From the NCBI GenBank assembly GCA_944332205.1, contig CALVJN010000008.1:1-57002 (forward strand): a DNA stretch of 57,002 bases, in the 5' to 3' direction. The DNA comes from an uncultured Bacilli bacterium (GTDB taxonomy: Bacteria; Bacillota_I; Bacilli_A; RF39; UBA660). Below the pieces are notes generated by a model. That model ran no database searches and had not been told where the DNA came from. It saw nothing but the letters and a program-made list of their open reading frames with translations. Shown one piece after another: positions 16,994-25,341 of this stretch; within the stretch, counting starts at the first letter, position 1, and each line of letters opens with the position of its first letter. Made by a program: the position numbers and the translations under genes.

Positions 16994-18628
16994 ATGATAT
17001 TAAGAAAACCATATGCTTTTTTAATTAAATATTTTAGGATTATTCATTTGGCAATGTTTATTGCTATAATTTATATTTCGTTAAAAACATTTAATGTTTT
17101 AAGTTTTTTTAATGAATATATTTCTAATAATCAAGTTATTTCCACGTATGAAGATATTTCAAGTAAATATGTTAATTCAGTTTTTATTATTGCAGTTTCA
17201 CTGGTTATAATAATTAGTTCCATAATTTTATATCTTATGCGTCACAAAAAAAAGCCAACATTATTGTATTTTTTTATGGTAATTAGTTATTCTATCTTAT
17301 TGTTTTTACTGTTATACACATCATCATTTATATATAATTTGACATTTGAAACACCAGATTTAAGATTTACAAAAATTGTTCGAGATTTATATTTAATTGA
17401 ATTCATTATACAAATTCCGTTCTTGCTAATTTTGTTAGTTAGAACAGTAGGTTTTGATATTAAAAAGTTTGATTTTAGAAAAGATCTTATGGAGCTAGAT
17501 ATATCAGATGACGATAATGCTGAGTTTGAATTTCAAATAAATTTAGACACAGAAGACATACGTGCAAAGGCACGAAAAAAAATCAGATATTTTAAATATT
17601 ATTATAAAGAAAATAAAATAGTTGTCTTCTCGATTTTGATTATTATTTTTTTATTTTTTTCAATTTTAGTTACTAAAAAGATACTTTCTACAGATAAAAT
17701 TTATAATGAGAAAGATACATTTAAGACACAATATTTTGATATAACAGTTTTAGATAGTTATAAAACATTTGAAGACTATAAAGGGAATATTATTAATAAC
17801 AACAAATTTTATGTTATTTTAAAATTACGTTATAAAAATAAATCAAATAACAATTTGCAAATAAATTTAGATAATTCAAGGTTAAGTTATACAGAATATA
17901 ATAATGTCCCTCCAACTACTTTGATGTATAATAAATTTCCAGAATTTGGAGTACCATACTATAGTCAGATTATAAAGGCAGGAGAAACTAGAGATTTTGT
18001 TTTTGTATATGAAATAGATAAGAACTATTATGATAATAATTTAAAACTAAAATATCTCTATGACATAAAAAATGTTAACAATCAACAAGATTATAAATAT
18101 AGAATTGTTGAGCTTAATCCTAAAGAATTTAATGAAAATATAAAAATAATCGAAACAAAAAAATTAGGCGAAGAATTAACTTTTACCAATAGTTTATTGG
18201 GAAATACAAAGATAACAATAAATAATATGGATTTAAATAATAAATATATTTATAACATTATAAGATGTAAAAACAATGTATGTGATAAATCTGAAAAATT
18301 TTTAACAGCGTCAACAAATAGTGTATATGAATTAACGTTAATGAGATTAAATTATAGTATTACATATGATAACATAATATGGAATGATTTTTCTATTTCA
18401 GAATTTATTGAAAAATTTGGTAGTATTAGATTTGTAATAAATGGAAAAGAATATGAAAGCAAAATAAATCTTAATGATATAACACCATATGAAACAGACA
18501 CATATGTTTTCCTTGAAGTTAGGGAAAGACTTAATAAAGCTGAAAAAATTTATTTAGATTTTACTATTAGAGATAATAAATATATATATATTATTAAAGA
18601 TGAAACAAAAGAAGAAAATAACAAATAG
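16994..18628 (+). CDS. Large hypothetical membrane protein
   Basis: A 544-residue protein that I do not recognise. It has an N-terminal set of four membrane helices (about residues 12-33, 60-82, 90-112 and 130-148). A charged cytoplasmic linker follows (LDISDDDNAEFEFQINLDTE), then a fifth helix near residues 210-228 and a long extracellular part of about 310 residues. The start of that part (FDITVLDSYKTFEDYKGN, then FYVILKLRYKNKSNNNLQIN) resembles the immunoglobulin-like DUF4352 type of surface domain, but only loosely. The start is ATG 16994 with GGGTGAT; the GTG at 16985 is part of that site. It is transcribed alone, between a promoter and a strong terminator. Confidence 0.65.
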   Translation: MILRKPYAFLIKYFRIIHLAMFIAIIYISLKTFNVLSFFNEYISNNQVISTYEDISSKYVNSVFIIAVSLVIIISSIILYLMRHKKKPTLLYFFMVISYSILLFLLLYTSSFIYNLTFETPDLRFTKIVRDLYLIEFIIQIPFLLILLVRTVGFDIKKFDFRKDLMELDISDDDNAEFEFQINLDTEDIRAKARKKIRYFKYYYKENKIVVFSILIIIFLFFSILVTKKILSTDKIYNEKDTFKTQYFDITVLDSYKTFEDYKGNIINNNKFYVILKLRYKNKSNNNLQINLDNSRLSYTEYNNVPPTTLMYNKFPEFGVPYYSQIIKAGETRDFVFVYEIDKNYYDNNLKLKYLYDIKNVNNQQDYKYRIVELNPKEFNENIKIIETKKLGEELTFTNSLLGNTKITINNMDLNNKYIYNIIRCKNNVCDKSEKFLTASTNSVYELTLMRLNYSITYDNIIWNDFSISEFIEKFGSIRFVINGKEYESKINLNDITPYETDTYVFLEVRERLNKAEKIYLDFTIRDNKYIYIIKDETKEENNK

Positions 18629-18644
18629 TTCTTCTTTTGTTTTT
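18605..18644 (+). terminator. Strong terminator
   Basis: A perfect 12-bp stem, ACAAAAGAAGAA (18605-18616) with TTCTTCTTTTGT (18629-18640), then TTTT. The stop codon of the gene lies in the loop. Confidence 0.8.
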
Positions 18645-18660
18645 GTATGAATATAATTTA

Positions 18661-18689
18661 TTGACAATATATAAAATATATTATAAAAT
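18661..18689 (+). promoter_or_regulatory. Promoter of tRNA-Cys
   Basis: A perfect TTGACA (18661-18666), a 17-nt spacer and TAAAAT (18684-18689), 18 nt before the tRNA. Confidence 0.75.
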
Positions 18690-18707
18690 GTTCTTATCAA
18701 TATTTAT

Positions 18708-18781
18708 GGGTCTATAGCCAAGTGGTAAGGCATGGGACTGCAACTCCCTGATCGTTGGTTCAAATCCGACTAGGCCCTCCA
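18708..18781 (+). tRNA. tRNA-Cys (anticodon GCA)
   Basis: The acceptor stem GGGTCTA pairs with TAGGCCC (one G-T), followed by T and an encoded CCA. The anticodon stem GGGA/TCCC encloses CTGCAAC, giving anticodon GCA for cysteine. The T-loop sequence GTTCAAATC is intact. It is 74 nt long including CCA. It stands alone, with its own promoter and terminator, at the left edge of an accessory-looking region. Confidence 0.96.
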
Positions 18782-18828
18782 ATGAGAAACATGTTTGAAC
18801 TATTATGTTTGAATTTGAAATATATAAT

Positions 18829-18859
18829 ATCAATTTCTAAAAGAAGTTGATTTTTTTTT
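18829..18859 (+). terminator. Terminator of tRNA-Cys
   Basis: A 10-bp stem, ATCAATTTCT (18829-18838) with AGAAGTTGAT (18842-18851), has one G-T pair and a 3-nt loop, then at least seven T. Confidence 0.8.
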
Positions 18860-18969
18860 ATTAAATAAAAGATATTTTAATATGATTAATATTATTAGTA
18901 AAGTAAAAATAAAATTAATATATTATTTGTAACACTATTTCAAGATTAATTTTATTTGATTACAATAAT

Positions 18970-18992
18970 AAAAAAGGAACTATAAAAGTTCC
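18970..18992 (-). terminator. Terminator of the leftward three-gene operon
   Basis: On the minus strand GGAACT (18992-18987) pairs with AGTTCC (18981-18976), followed by a run of T. It lies 107 nt beyond the last gene. The flanks between 18860 and 19098 hold nothing else recognisable. Confidence 0.65.
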
Positions 18993-19098
18993 AAACTATT
19001 GTATTTACTTATCATTTAATCACATTTTAATGTATTTTTTGAATTTATTTTATAAATAAATTTTTGAATTATAGTAGTTTTTAAAGTTAAACAATATA

Positions 19099-19329
19099 TT
19101 AATCAATTGTATAATTAAGATTATTTCTAAATATTATCATTAATTTTTCAATTATTTCTTGATTTGTGACTTCAAATAATTCATCATTTATATATTCACA
19201 GAACATAATATTTGTATAATCTGTTTGTTCAATTAAACAAACATAATTTTTATTTTCCAATATTGTTGTTGATGCAACAGTATATTTTTTATTATCTGAT
19301 AGGATTAATGTTTCGCCTTGTCTTAGCAT
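19099..19329 (-). CDS. Small hypothetical protein, last gene of HopA1-like operon
   Basis: A 76-residue acidic protein without a membrane helix or signal peptide. Its pattern (GETLILSDNKKYTVASTTILENKNYVCLI) suggests a small beta-rich domain of the DUF1292 or SH3-like kind, but the match is by eye only. The start ATG 19329 has GGAGGT within the end of the upstream gene, one nt away, so it is translated together with it. It could be an immunity or chaperone-like partner of the large upstream protein; that is inference. Confidence 0.6.
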   Translation of the reverse strand: MLRQGETLILSDNKKYTVASTTILENKNYVCLIEQTDYTNIMFCEYINDELFEVTNQEIIEKLMIIFRNNLNYTID

Positions 19330-19330
19330 T

Positions 19331-19732
19331 TTATTCTACCTCCATATTATTTACTTTTTTTTGTAATAATGAATTCATATTTTCAAACTGATGCATAATT
19401 TCTCTATATTTTTTACTGTATTTAAACGACTTAGTAACAAATGTTCCGGCACTAATACCTAATAATGTACATATTTGGTCTAAATTTTGAAAATATTGTT
19501 TAAGTGTTTCCCATGAATAAATTGAATTTAATTCATGTTTAATTGCTTCATTGGCGTTTAAATCCCCAAAATAAATTTCAATGGAAGCATTTAAAATACA
19601 AGTTGCAGCCATTATTGAAGAAATTGTTTTTTTCTTACTTTCATCTGATGCTACTTTTTCTCTTTGAAAAATTGTAAATTTTTTTCGCTCATTTTGGATT
19701 TCTAATAATTCACTTTTTTGTAATTCGTTCAT
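19331..19732 (-). CDS. Hypothetical protein, middle gene of HopA1-like operon
   Basis: A 133-residue protein. The first 35 residues are highly charged and helical. Then come a hydrophobic stretch (TISSIMAATCILNASIEIYF, about 36-55) and a shorter one (LLGISAGTFVTKSF, about 90-103), so it may be a two-helix membrane protein or an all-alpha bundle. No known family is recognised. It lies 11 nt after the 691-residue gene and 1 nt before the 76-residue gene, with a ribosome site of its own (AGGAGGAATTTTT before the ATG). Confidence 0.6.
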   Translation of the reverse strand: MNELQKSELLEIQNERKKFTIFQREKVASDESKKKTISSIMAATCILNASIEIYFGDLNANEAIKHELNSIYSWETLKQYFQNLDQICTLLGISAGTFVTKSFKYSKKYREIMHQFENMNSLLQKKVNNMEVE

Positions 19733-19743
19733 AAAAATTCCTC

Positions 19744-21819
19744 CTATATTTTCATACCGCTATTAGTAATTGTTCTATTTTGACTGTCACTTAACATTCT
19801 TTTCAATTCAATTTGTTTTTTAGATTCTTTTTCTAAGTCAAATGAAATGTTACCATGATTATTTCTGGTGGTTGCTTCCATTAGTCTAGCAACATCGCCA
19901 TTATATTTAGTTTGACCTTCAAATATAACAAATTCTTCTATAAATTGTTTTACTGAAATATCATTACCATTTTTTAAAGTTATCATACCATTTTCTGGTA
20001 TATAAGGTGAAAAATATTCTTGTATATATTGTACTGCTGGAGTTTCCGCACCATTTGGATATCTCATTTTCATTTTCATTAAATAAGGATTCAAATAATT
20101 GGTAATTTCTACTGGATCAAAACTAACACTTTCAGTACCATTGCTTATAGTTATTAAATCTTGATTTCTTTTAGTAGTTGCTTCCAATAACCTAGCAACG
20201 TCGCCATTATATCTAGATTGACCTTCAAACATGACGAATTCTTCTATAAATTGTTTATATGAAATTCTGTTACCATTTTTCAAGGTAAAGAAACCATCTT
20301 CTGGAATGAATGGATAAAAATATTCTTGTATATATTGAATTGCAGAAGTTTCTGTACCATTTGGATATTTTAATCTTCTTTTCATTAAAGAAGGATCTAA
20401 CTTATCACAGATATTTGATTCATTTATTGTGTAACTTTTTTGTAAAATCGAATTATTATTTTGATCTGTCTTAACAGGTTTTTGATATGTTAGTAATTTA
20501 TCTCTAGCTGCAATATCAAAACAATACTTATCAGTGTCTATTCCATATGCCTTTGCTTCTTCTTTTATTGCTTGTTTTACATTTATTAAAAAATTATGAT
20601 CAAATTCTAAAACTTGACTAATTAAGTAGTTAATGGCAGAAGAGATATCTGATGAATATACACTTATATCGTTACCATTTCGTGTTGGAATTTTAATTGT
20701 TGGTGAATTTTTAGGGTCATTCATTAAAGAATCTATATATTGCTCCATTTTTTTATCAATACAATGTTTAACATGTATTGATAAATTTTCATTTGTAAAA
20801 TCATTACCAACTAAACCATATGCGTCATAAAACTGTTTTTCATTTCCATTTTTAATATACCATTCAATCATTTTTTTATATCTTTTAATTACATTATCAG
20901 TTATTTTAATAGATAAATATTCTTGTAAAGTAATTTTCTTATTTTTATAATTAAATAGTTTTTTTTTGTGGTCGAAAATCCATTTATTTCTACATTTTGT
21001 TATTGCTTTTTCAATTGCTTCTTCTCTAATTTTGTTAAATGATGTATTTTTCCCATTAGGCAATTTTGCTGGTTCTGACCCATATCCTATCCAACCATCT
21101 ATTTTTCCTGTTAATATTGGTGGCTGATGAATTTGTTCAAATATTTCAGTATTTTCTTTCTTTATCTCTCTTAAAATACTAATATATTGTGGTAAATTTT
21201 CTGTATTAGAATATATGACTATTGTATCATCACGATTGCCAAATTCATCATATTTAAAATAAAAAGGAATATTTCTTTCTATACATTTATCAACAAATGC
21301 TGAAGTAATTATTTCAGTATGAATACTTTCAGTATTCAAGTATAATCTATGTTCTACCTTGAATCCAGCTTCTTTTCTTGCTTTTAAATATCTTGAACTA
21401 ACATGTCGCCACCCAGAATAAGTTCCCAATGCTTGCCAACCATATTTTTCAATAAGTTCGTTATCACTTATTAATGCTAAAAATTCATTATATGTTTTTA
21501 TATCTGGCAAAGTTTTTAAATATTGCTTTAATTGATAGTAATCCCTTTTAATACTGCTATGTTGAATAAGCCATTCAATTTGATTATCAGTTAAACTTAA
21601 AACATTATCTTTCCATATTTTAAATAACTTGGCATAAAAGGCATCCTTAACTGCAATATAATGTTTGCCATTTTTATATTTTTTATCATTGATATGAGCT
21701 CTTGTCAAATAATCATAAATATCTTTTCCTTCAGCAAAAGTAGCAATCAAGTTTCTTATAAGCGATTCATCATCCATTGGATTACTAATATAATCGTACA
21801 TATTTTTAAAATAATCCAT
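19744..21819 (-). CDS. Large protein with HopA1-like segment and tandem C-terminal repeat
   Basis: A 691-residue soluble protein with no signal peptide. Residues about 155-250 follow the pattern of HopA1-type domains: HRLYLNTESI, then NIPFYFKYDEFGNRDDTIVIY, ending in PPILTGKIDGWIGYGSEP. HopA1 domains occur in type III effectors and in some bacterial RiPP enzymes. Residues 474-553 and 576-655 are two copies of an 80-residue unit (KYPNGTETSAIQYIQEYF / RYPNGAETPAVQYIQEYF, LKNGN, QFIEEFV, YNGDVARL), spaced 102 residues apart. A weaker third trace may lie near residues 375-415. The function is unknown. The start ATG 21819 has GGAGGT. It is the first gene of a leftward operon. Confidence 0.72.
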   Translation of the reverse strand: MDYFKNMYDYISNPMDDESLIRNLIATFAEGKDIYDYLTRAHINDKKYKNGKHYIAVKDAFYAKLFKIWKDNVLSLTDNQIEWLIQHSSIKRDYYQLKQYLKTLPDIKTYNEFLALISDNELIEKYGWQALGTYSGWRHVSSRYLKARKEAGFKVEHRLYLNTESIHTEIITSAFVDKCIERNIPFYFKYDEFGNRDDTIVIYSNTENLPQYISILREIKKENTEIFEQIHQPPILTGKIDGWIGYGSEPAKLPNGKNTSFNKIREEAIEKAITKCRNKWIFDHKKKLFNYKNKKITLQEYLSIKITDNVIKRYKKMIEWYIKNGNEKQFYDAYGLVGNDFTNENLSIHVKHCIDKKMEQYIDSLMNDPKNSPTIKIPTRNGNDISVYSSDISSAINYLISQVLEFDHNFLINVKQAIKEEAKAYGIDTDKYCFDIAARDKLLTYQKPVKTDQNNNSILQKSYTINESNICDKLDPSLMKRRLKYPNGTETSAIQYIQEYFYPFIPEDGFFTLKNGNRISYKQFIEEFVMFEGQSRYNGDVARLLEATTKRNQDLITISNGTESVSFDPVEITNYLNPYLMKMKMRYPNGAETPAVQYIQEYFSPYIPENGMITLKNGNDISVKQFIEEFVIFEGQTKYNGDVARLMEATTRNNHGNISFDLEKESKKQIELKRMLSDSQNRTITNSGMKI
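19855..20400 (-). repeat. Two-copy coding repeat in the 691-residue protein
   Basis: Copies at 20161-20400 and 19855-20094 encode 80 residues each, with a 306-nt period. Protein identity is about 65 percent by eye, indicating internal duplication of a domain. Confidence 0.8.
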
Positions 21820-21885
21820 ATAATTACCTCCATTTTAATAAAATTAACAACATTTATCTTTTCTATAATTTACTTTATTATATTA

Positions 21886-21894
21886 ATTATATCA
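21886..21894 (-). promoter_or_regulatory. Extended -10 promoter of the HopA1-like operon
   Basis: The minus strand reads TGA followed by TATAAT, about 67 nt before the start codon. The -35 region is weak. Confidence 0.5.
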
Positions 21895-22237
21895 TTGAAA
21901 TAAAATTTTTAATAGCATTTATTTTCTTAATTAATCATTATAAATTTATTATTTAAAAAATTGTTGTTTTTTGATGAATTTATTTTTATAAATAGATAAC
22001 ATTTAAACTTTTACAAGTTGCTATTATAAACACTTTGCCATCTTTTATTAGTAAAAAATTGTATTTAAGTATTTAAAAAGTTGTGCAATATAAGATGAAC
22101 TTAAAGAATAAAAGAATATTTAATATTGCGTTTATCACCAAAAATAATTTTGTTAAAAGTTTTTTAATTATAAATATTATACTTTAAATGAAAATAAAAA
22201 AGTTTATAAAGTATTTAAAATGTACATAATTACGAAA
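21895..22237. other. Gene-free AT-rich intergenic region
   Basis: It separates the divergent HopA1-like operon and bacteriocin locus. I see no open frame with a ribosome site, and no clear sigma-A promoter for the bacteriocin locus. That leaves room for a dedicated regulator acting at the inverted repeat just downstream. Confidence 0.4.
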
Positions 22238-22265
22238 TCTTAATAATTTTTTAATATTATTAAGA
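22238..22265. repeat. Perfect 10-bp inverted repeat upstream of bacteriocin locus
   Basis: TCTTAATAAT (22238-22247) and ATTATTAAGA (22256-22265) flank an 8-nt T-rich spacer, 55 nt before the transporter start. It may be an operator or an RNA hairpin. All-AT composition makes chance possible. Confidence 0.4.
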
Positions 22266-22320
22266 TAAATTTTAGGTATTTTAAAAAAAATAATTAATAA
22301 TTAAATTGAGGAGGTGATTT

Positions 22321-24402
22321 ATGAAAAAATATGTTTGTGTATTACAAGAAGGAATAAAAGATTGCGGTGTATGTTCATTACAAACAATTATTAAATATTA
22401 TAATGGATATGTATCACGCGAATATTTAAGAATGATAACTAATACAACCACTGAAGGTGTCAGTGCTTTTTCTTTATTGGAAGCTGGAAAGAAGTTAGGA
22501 TTTGATACAAAAGGTGTAAATGGAAATGTTTTTGACATAGATGATAAGTTTCTTCCTTGTATTGCACATGTTATTATTGATAATAAATTTAAGCACTTTG
22601 TTGTGATTTATAAGATTAATAAAAAAAGAAATTATATAATTTTAGCGGACCCAAGTAAAGGCGTTATAAAAATGACATTAGATTCATTTTTAAAAATATC
22701 AACTAATAACTATTTATTTTTCATTCCTAATAAAAAAATTCCATTTATAAAAAATGAAAATTATTTTAAAAGGACAATTTTAGATTTTGTATATAAAAAT
22801 AAAAATGTTTTTATTGTTATAATAGTAGTTTCTATTTTATATACATTATTAAATATTTTGGTATCTTTTAATTTTAAATTTATTATTGAAAGAGCTTTAG
22901 CATTTAACTCAAAATCAAATTTATATTTTATATTTTTCATTATGATTATAATATATGTATTAAAAGATATAACTGAATATTTTCGTAATAGAATTTTAAA
23001 TTTTGTAAATCATAAGTTAGATTATTTATTGATTAATGATACATATTTTCATATTTTATCACTTCCTCATTTATATTATAAGAATAGAACTACTGGTGAA
23101 ATTATGGCTAGAATTAATGATTTAAGTGAAATAAGAGATTATATTAGTCATATTATAGTTACTTTTTTAGTAGATATTATTTTACTGATTTTTGTTTTAG
23201 TTACACTTCTGTTTATAAGTGTAAAATTAACTTTTATTGTAGTAATATTTATTACCATACATTTTTTTATAACCTATGTAAGTAATAAAGTTTTAGCAAA
23301 ATCAATGAAAAACATAAAAGAAAATGAGGGACAAGTTAATTCTTATATGTTGGAAACTATTAATGGAATTGATTCTATTAGAAGTCTTAATTATTTGAAT
23401 TTTATTACTGACAAATATTCTTCGCTGTATAATCGATACTTACTTTCTAGTCATAACTTTAGCATTCTAGCAAATATTCAAAAATTGTTAAATGACACAA
23501 TCATTTCTATAATGATATTGGTAGTAACCTTGTTAGGCGGTTTAATGGTAATTAATCAAGAAATTAATATTACTGATTTAATAACATTTAATAGTTTAAT
23601 ATATTATTTCTTAGAATCTATAAAAAATATAATTAACTTTGATTTTGTAATAAAGAAATCAAAAGTCATTATAGATAGAATTAATGAAATTATAGCTATA
23701 AAAAAAGAAAATATTTATTCTGATCCAAGTAAAATTACATTATTTAATGGAAATATAAGGATTGAAAATCTAACATACTCATATAATGAAAAAAACTTCT
23801 TATTTAATAATCTTTCTATTTCTATCAAAAAAAGTCAAAAAATTGTAATATATGGCCCTTCTGGAAGTGGTAAAAGTACATTAGGTAAAATTATTGCAAG
23901 GTATATTCCAGTTAAGAGAAAGAAAGTTTTTATCGATAATGTAGACATTAATGACTTCAATCTTTATTCAATAAGAGAAAATATTACTTATGTATCTCAA
24001 AATGAAGTATTATTTACTGATAGTATATATAATAATATAAATTTAAATAAAACACGTGACAATAAAAGAATATTAAATGTTTGCAAACATACTTTAGTAA
24101 ATGAGTTAGTAGCTGATAAAAATATGGGATATAATATGATTCTTGAAGAAAATGGTTCAAATTTAAGCGGTGGTGAAAGACAAAAAGTAATTTTGGCAAG
24201 GGCTTTTTTAAAAGATAGTAATATTTACATTCTAGATGAGAGTTTTAGTGAAATAGATATAAAAAGTGAAAGAAAAATACTAAACAATCTTTTTAAAAAT
24301 TATAGTAACAAAACAATAATTGTTATAACACACAGACTAGATAATAATTTTTTATATGATCAAGTAATAAATATAGAGGATTTTAAATATGCAAATAAGT
24401 GA
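22321..24402 (+). CDS. Peptidase-containing bacteriocin ABC transporter (C39-TM-ATPase)
   Basis: A 693-residue PCAT exporter that removes double-glycine leaders and exports the peptide. The N-terminal C39 peptidase has catalytic Cys15 in QEGIKDCGVCSL, His92 in KHFVVIYKI and Asp110 in LADPSKG. Six membrane helices follow (about 155-450). The ATPase has Walker A GPSGSGKST (about 512), signature LSGGERQ, Walker B IYILDES and an H-loop THR. It is complete and looks functional. GAGGAGGTG precedes ATG 22321. It is followed by a short accessory protein, two double-glycine precursors and an immunity-like gene in one operon. Confidence 0.95.
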   Translation: MKKYVCVLQEGIKDCGVCSLQTIIKYYNGYVSREYLRMITNTTTEGVSAFSLLEAGKKLGFDTKGVNGNVFDIDDKFLPCIAHVIIDNKFKHFVVIYKINKKRNYIILADPSKGVIKMTLDSFLKISTNNYLFFIPNKKIPFIKNENYFKRTILDFVYKNKNVFIVIIVVSILYTLLNILVSFNFKFIIERALAFNSKSNLYFIFFIMIIIYVLKDITEYFRNRILNFVNHKLDYLLINDTYFHILSLPHLYYKNRTTGEIMARINDLSEIRDYISHIIVTFLVDIILLIFVLVTLLFISVKLTFIVVIFITIHFFITYVSNKVLAKSMKNIKENEGQVNSYMLETINGIDSIRSLNYLNFITDKYSSLYNRYLLSSHNFSILANIQKLLNDTIISIMILVVTLLGGLMVINQEINITDLITFNSLIYYFLESIKNIINFDFVIKKSKVIIDRINEIIAIKKENIYSDPSKITLFNGNIRIENLTYSYNEKNFLFNNLSISIKKSQKIVIYGPSGSGKSTLGKIIARYIPVKRKKVFIDNVDINDFNLYSIRENITYVSQNEVLFTDSIYNNINLNKTRDNKRILNVCKHTLVNELVADKNMGYNMILEENGSNLSGGERQKVILARAFLKDSNIYILDESFSEIDIKSERKILNNLFKNYSNKTIIVITHRLDNNFLYDQVINIEDFKYANK

Positions 24403-24829
24403 ATATCAAGAAAATTTTTATAATAAAACAATTAATTTAAAGAAAATTATACTAATAATTTCAATATTTATTTTTGTAATTTTATCTATATTAGTAGCTA
24501 ATAACAGTTTTTACGATTATTTTAATGGAATGTTAATTATTGAAAACGATAAAAAAATCAGTACATTAGTTATTATTAATGACTTAGAAAAGATTTTAAA
24601 TAATAACAAAATTATTATTAATAATGTCAATTATTCTTATAGTATTGAAAAAATTGATGATGATAATTTTATAAATGGAGATGATGTTTTTAAAAAAGTT
24701 TATTTAAAAATAAATGATAGTGAAATATTCAATGTTGAAAATATTTATTTGAATTATAGTATTATTATTAAGAAAAATACAATTTTTAATTATATAAGGG
24801 AATCTATAATAGGAGGTAGTAATGACTGA
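24389..24829 (+). CDS. Miniature HlyD-like secretion accessory protein
   Basis: A 146-residue protein with an N-terminal cytoplasmic tail, one membrane helix (about 19-41) and an outer domain of about 100 residues. The end (NVENIYLNYSIIIKKNTIFNYIRESI) matches the way HlyD-family bacteriocin accessory proteins end, with a last beta-strand and an amphipathic tail. Full-length members are about 400-470 residues, so the coiled coil and most of the lipoyl part would be missing. No frameshift is evident. It overlaps the transporter by 14 nt and the first precursor by 8 nt, and is probably the exporter's partner. Confidence 0.65.
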   Translation: MQISEYQENFYNKTINLKKIILIISIFIFVILSILVANNSFYDYFNGMLIIENDKKISTLVIINDLEKILNNNKIIINNVNYSYSIEKIDDDNFINGDDVFKKVYLKINDSEIFNVENIYLNYSIIIKKNTIFNYIRESIIGGSND

Positions 24830-24965
24830 GTTATCTCATGAAAATCTAAAAAAAATTAATGGCGGCGGTATTTCTATTTGGGGAACACTAGCAATAGTTA
24901 CAGGAGTAATTTTTATTATTGGAGTAATAGATGGTTTTGTAAGACCTTTATCTTGCAACGACTAA
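24822..24965 (+). CDS. Double-glycine bacteriocin precursor, cerein 7B/lactobin A-like
   Basis: A 47-residue precursor. The leader MTELSHENLKKINGG is a textbook double-glycine leader (LS-x-E-x-L-x-x-I-x-GG). The mature peptide of 32 residues starts GISIWGTLAIV, is strongly hydrophobic and ends in IDGFVRPLSCND. The DG(F/Y)xRPL-Cys ending is familiar from short class IIb peptides of the lactobin A/cerein 7B type. AGGAGGT lies 6 nt before ATG 24822. It would be cleaved and exported by the C39 transporter. The next gene encodes a second precursor, suggesting a two-peptide bacteriocin. Confidence 0.88.
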   Translation: MTELSHENLKKINGGGISIWGTLAIVTGVIFIIGVIDGFVRPLSCND

Positions 24966-24986
24966 AATGAATAGGTGGTGAATTTA

Positions 24987-25154
24987 TTGAGTATTATTAG
25001 TAATGAAAATTTGTTTAATATAACAGGGGGAATTTCAATTTCTGGTAGTCTAATAAATGCTTTTACTAGTGGTATAAAAACTGTTTTAGAAGTCGGTAGA
25101 AGTTTTGGAACTTCAATTAGAAGACTTATTACAAAAAATTTATGTCACGTATAA
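24987..25154 (+). CDS. Second double-glycine bacteriocin precursor
   Basis: A 55-residue precursor. The leader MSIISNENLFNITGG ends in Gly-Gly. The mature 40-residue peptide begins ISISGSLINAF and has an amphipathic basic helix (EVGRSFGTSIRRLITKNLC). It would be the cationic partner of the first, hydrophobic peptide. The start is TTG 24987, 8 nt after AGGTGG; an in-frame GTG at 24978 overlaps that site. Both peptides carry one or two cysteines near the C-terminus, which may form a disulfide between or within peptides. Confidence 0.85.
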   Translation: MSIISNENLFNITGGISISGSLINAFTSGIKTVLEVGRSFGTSIRRLITKNLCHV

Positions 25155-25297
25155 TTGATATTATAAAAAAAAATAAAAAATTATTCCTTTTAATTATGAT
25201 ATCGCCATTTATTGTATATTGCTTTAATGTTTTTATAACTTACGTATTTAATATTGGTGTTTGTATTGGGACTCTTATAAAATCTATTTTTTTTTAA
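25142..25297 (+). CDS. Probable bacteriocin immunity membrane peptide
   Basis: A 51-residue protein: a short basic N-terminus (MSRIIDIIKKNKK) followed by two hydrophobic segments (LFLLIMISPFIVYCFNVF and FNIGVCIGTLIKSIF). Small, basic, membrane-embedded proteins encoded right after the precursors usually give self-immunity to class II bacteriocins; that role is inferred. Its start overlaps the end of the second precursor by 13 nt, and it has no ribosome site of its own, so it depends on translational coupling. Confidence 0.7.
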   Translation: MSRIIDIIKKNKKLFLLIMISPFIVYCFNVFITYVFNIGVCIGTLIKSIFF

Positions 25298-25310
25298 AAT
25301 AGCATATGAT

Positions 25311-25341
25311 AATAAAAAAGAGCTTATTGCTCTTTTTTATT
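25311..25341. terminator. Terminator of the bacteriocin locus
   Basis: A perfect 13-bp stem, AATAAAAAAGAGC (25311-25323) with GCTCTTTTTTATT (25329-25341), and a 5-nt loop. T-runs are present in both orientations. Confidence 0.85.

Noticed and set aside
24827..24829. Alternative genetic code with TGA as tryptophan, as in some relatives of Mollicutes
   Set aside because: TGA ends several genes cleanly, and all recognisable Trp positions use TGG.
18708..25341. Integrated element using tRNA-Cys as attachment site
   Set aside because: I found no duplicate of the tRNA 3' end downstream and no integrase gene, so a defined mobile element cannot be claimed.
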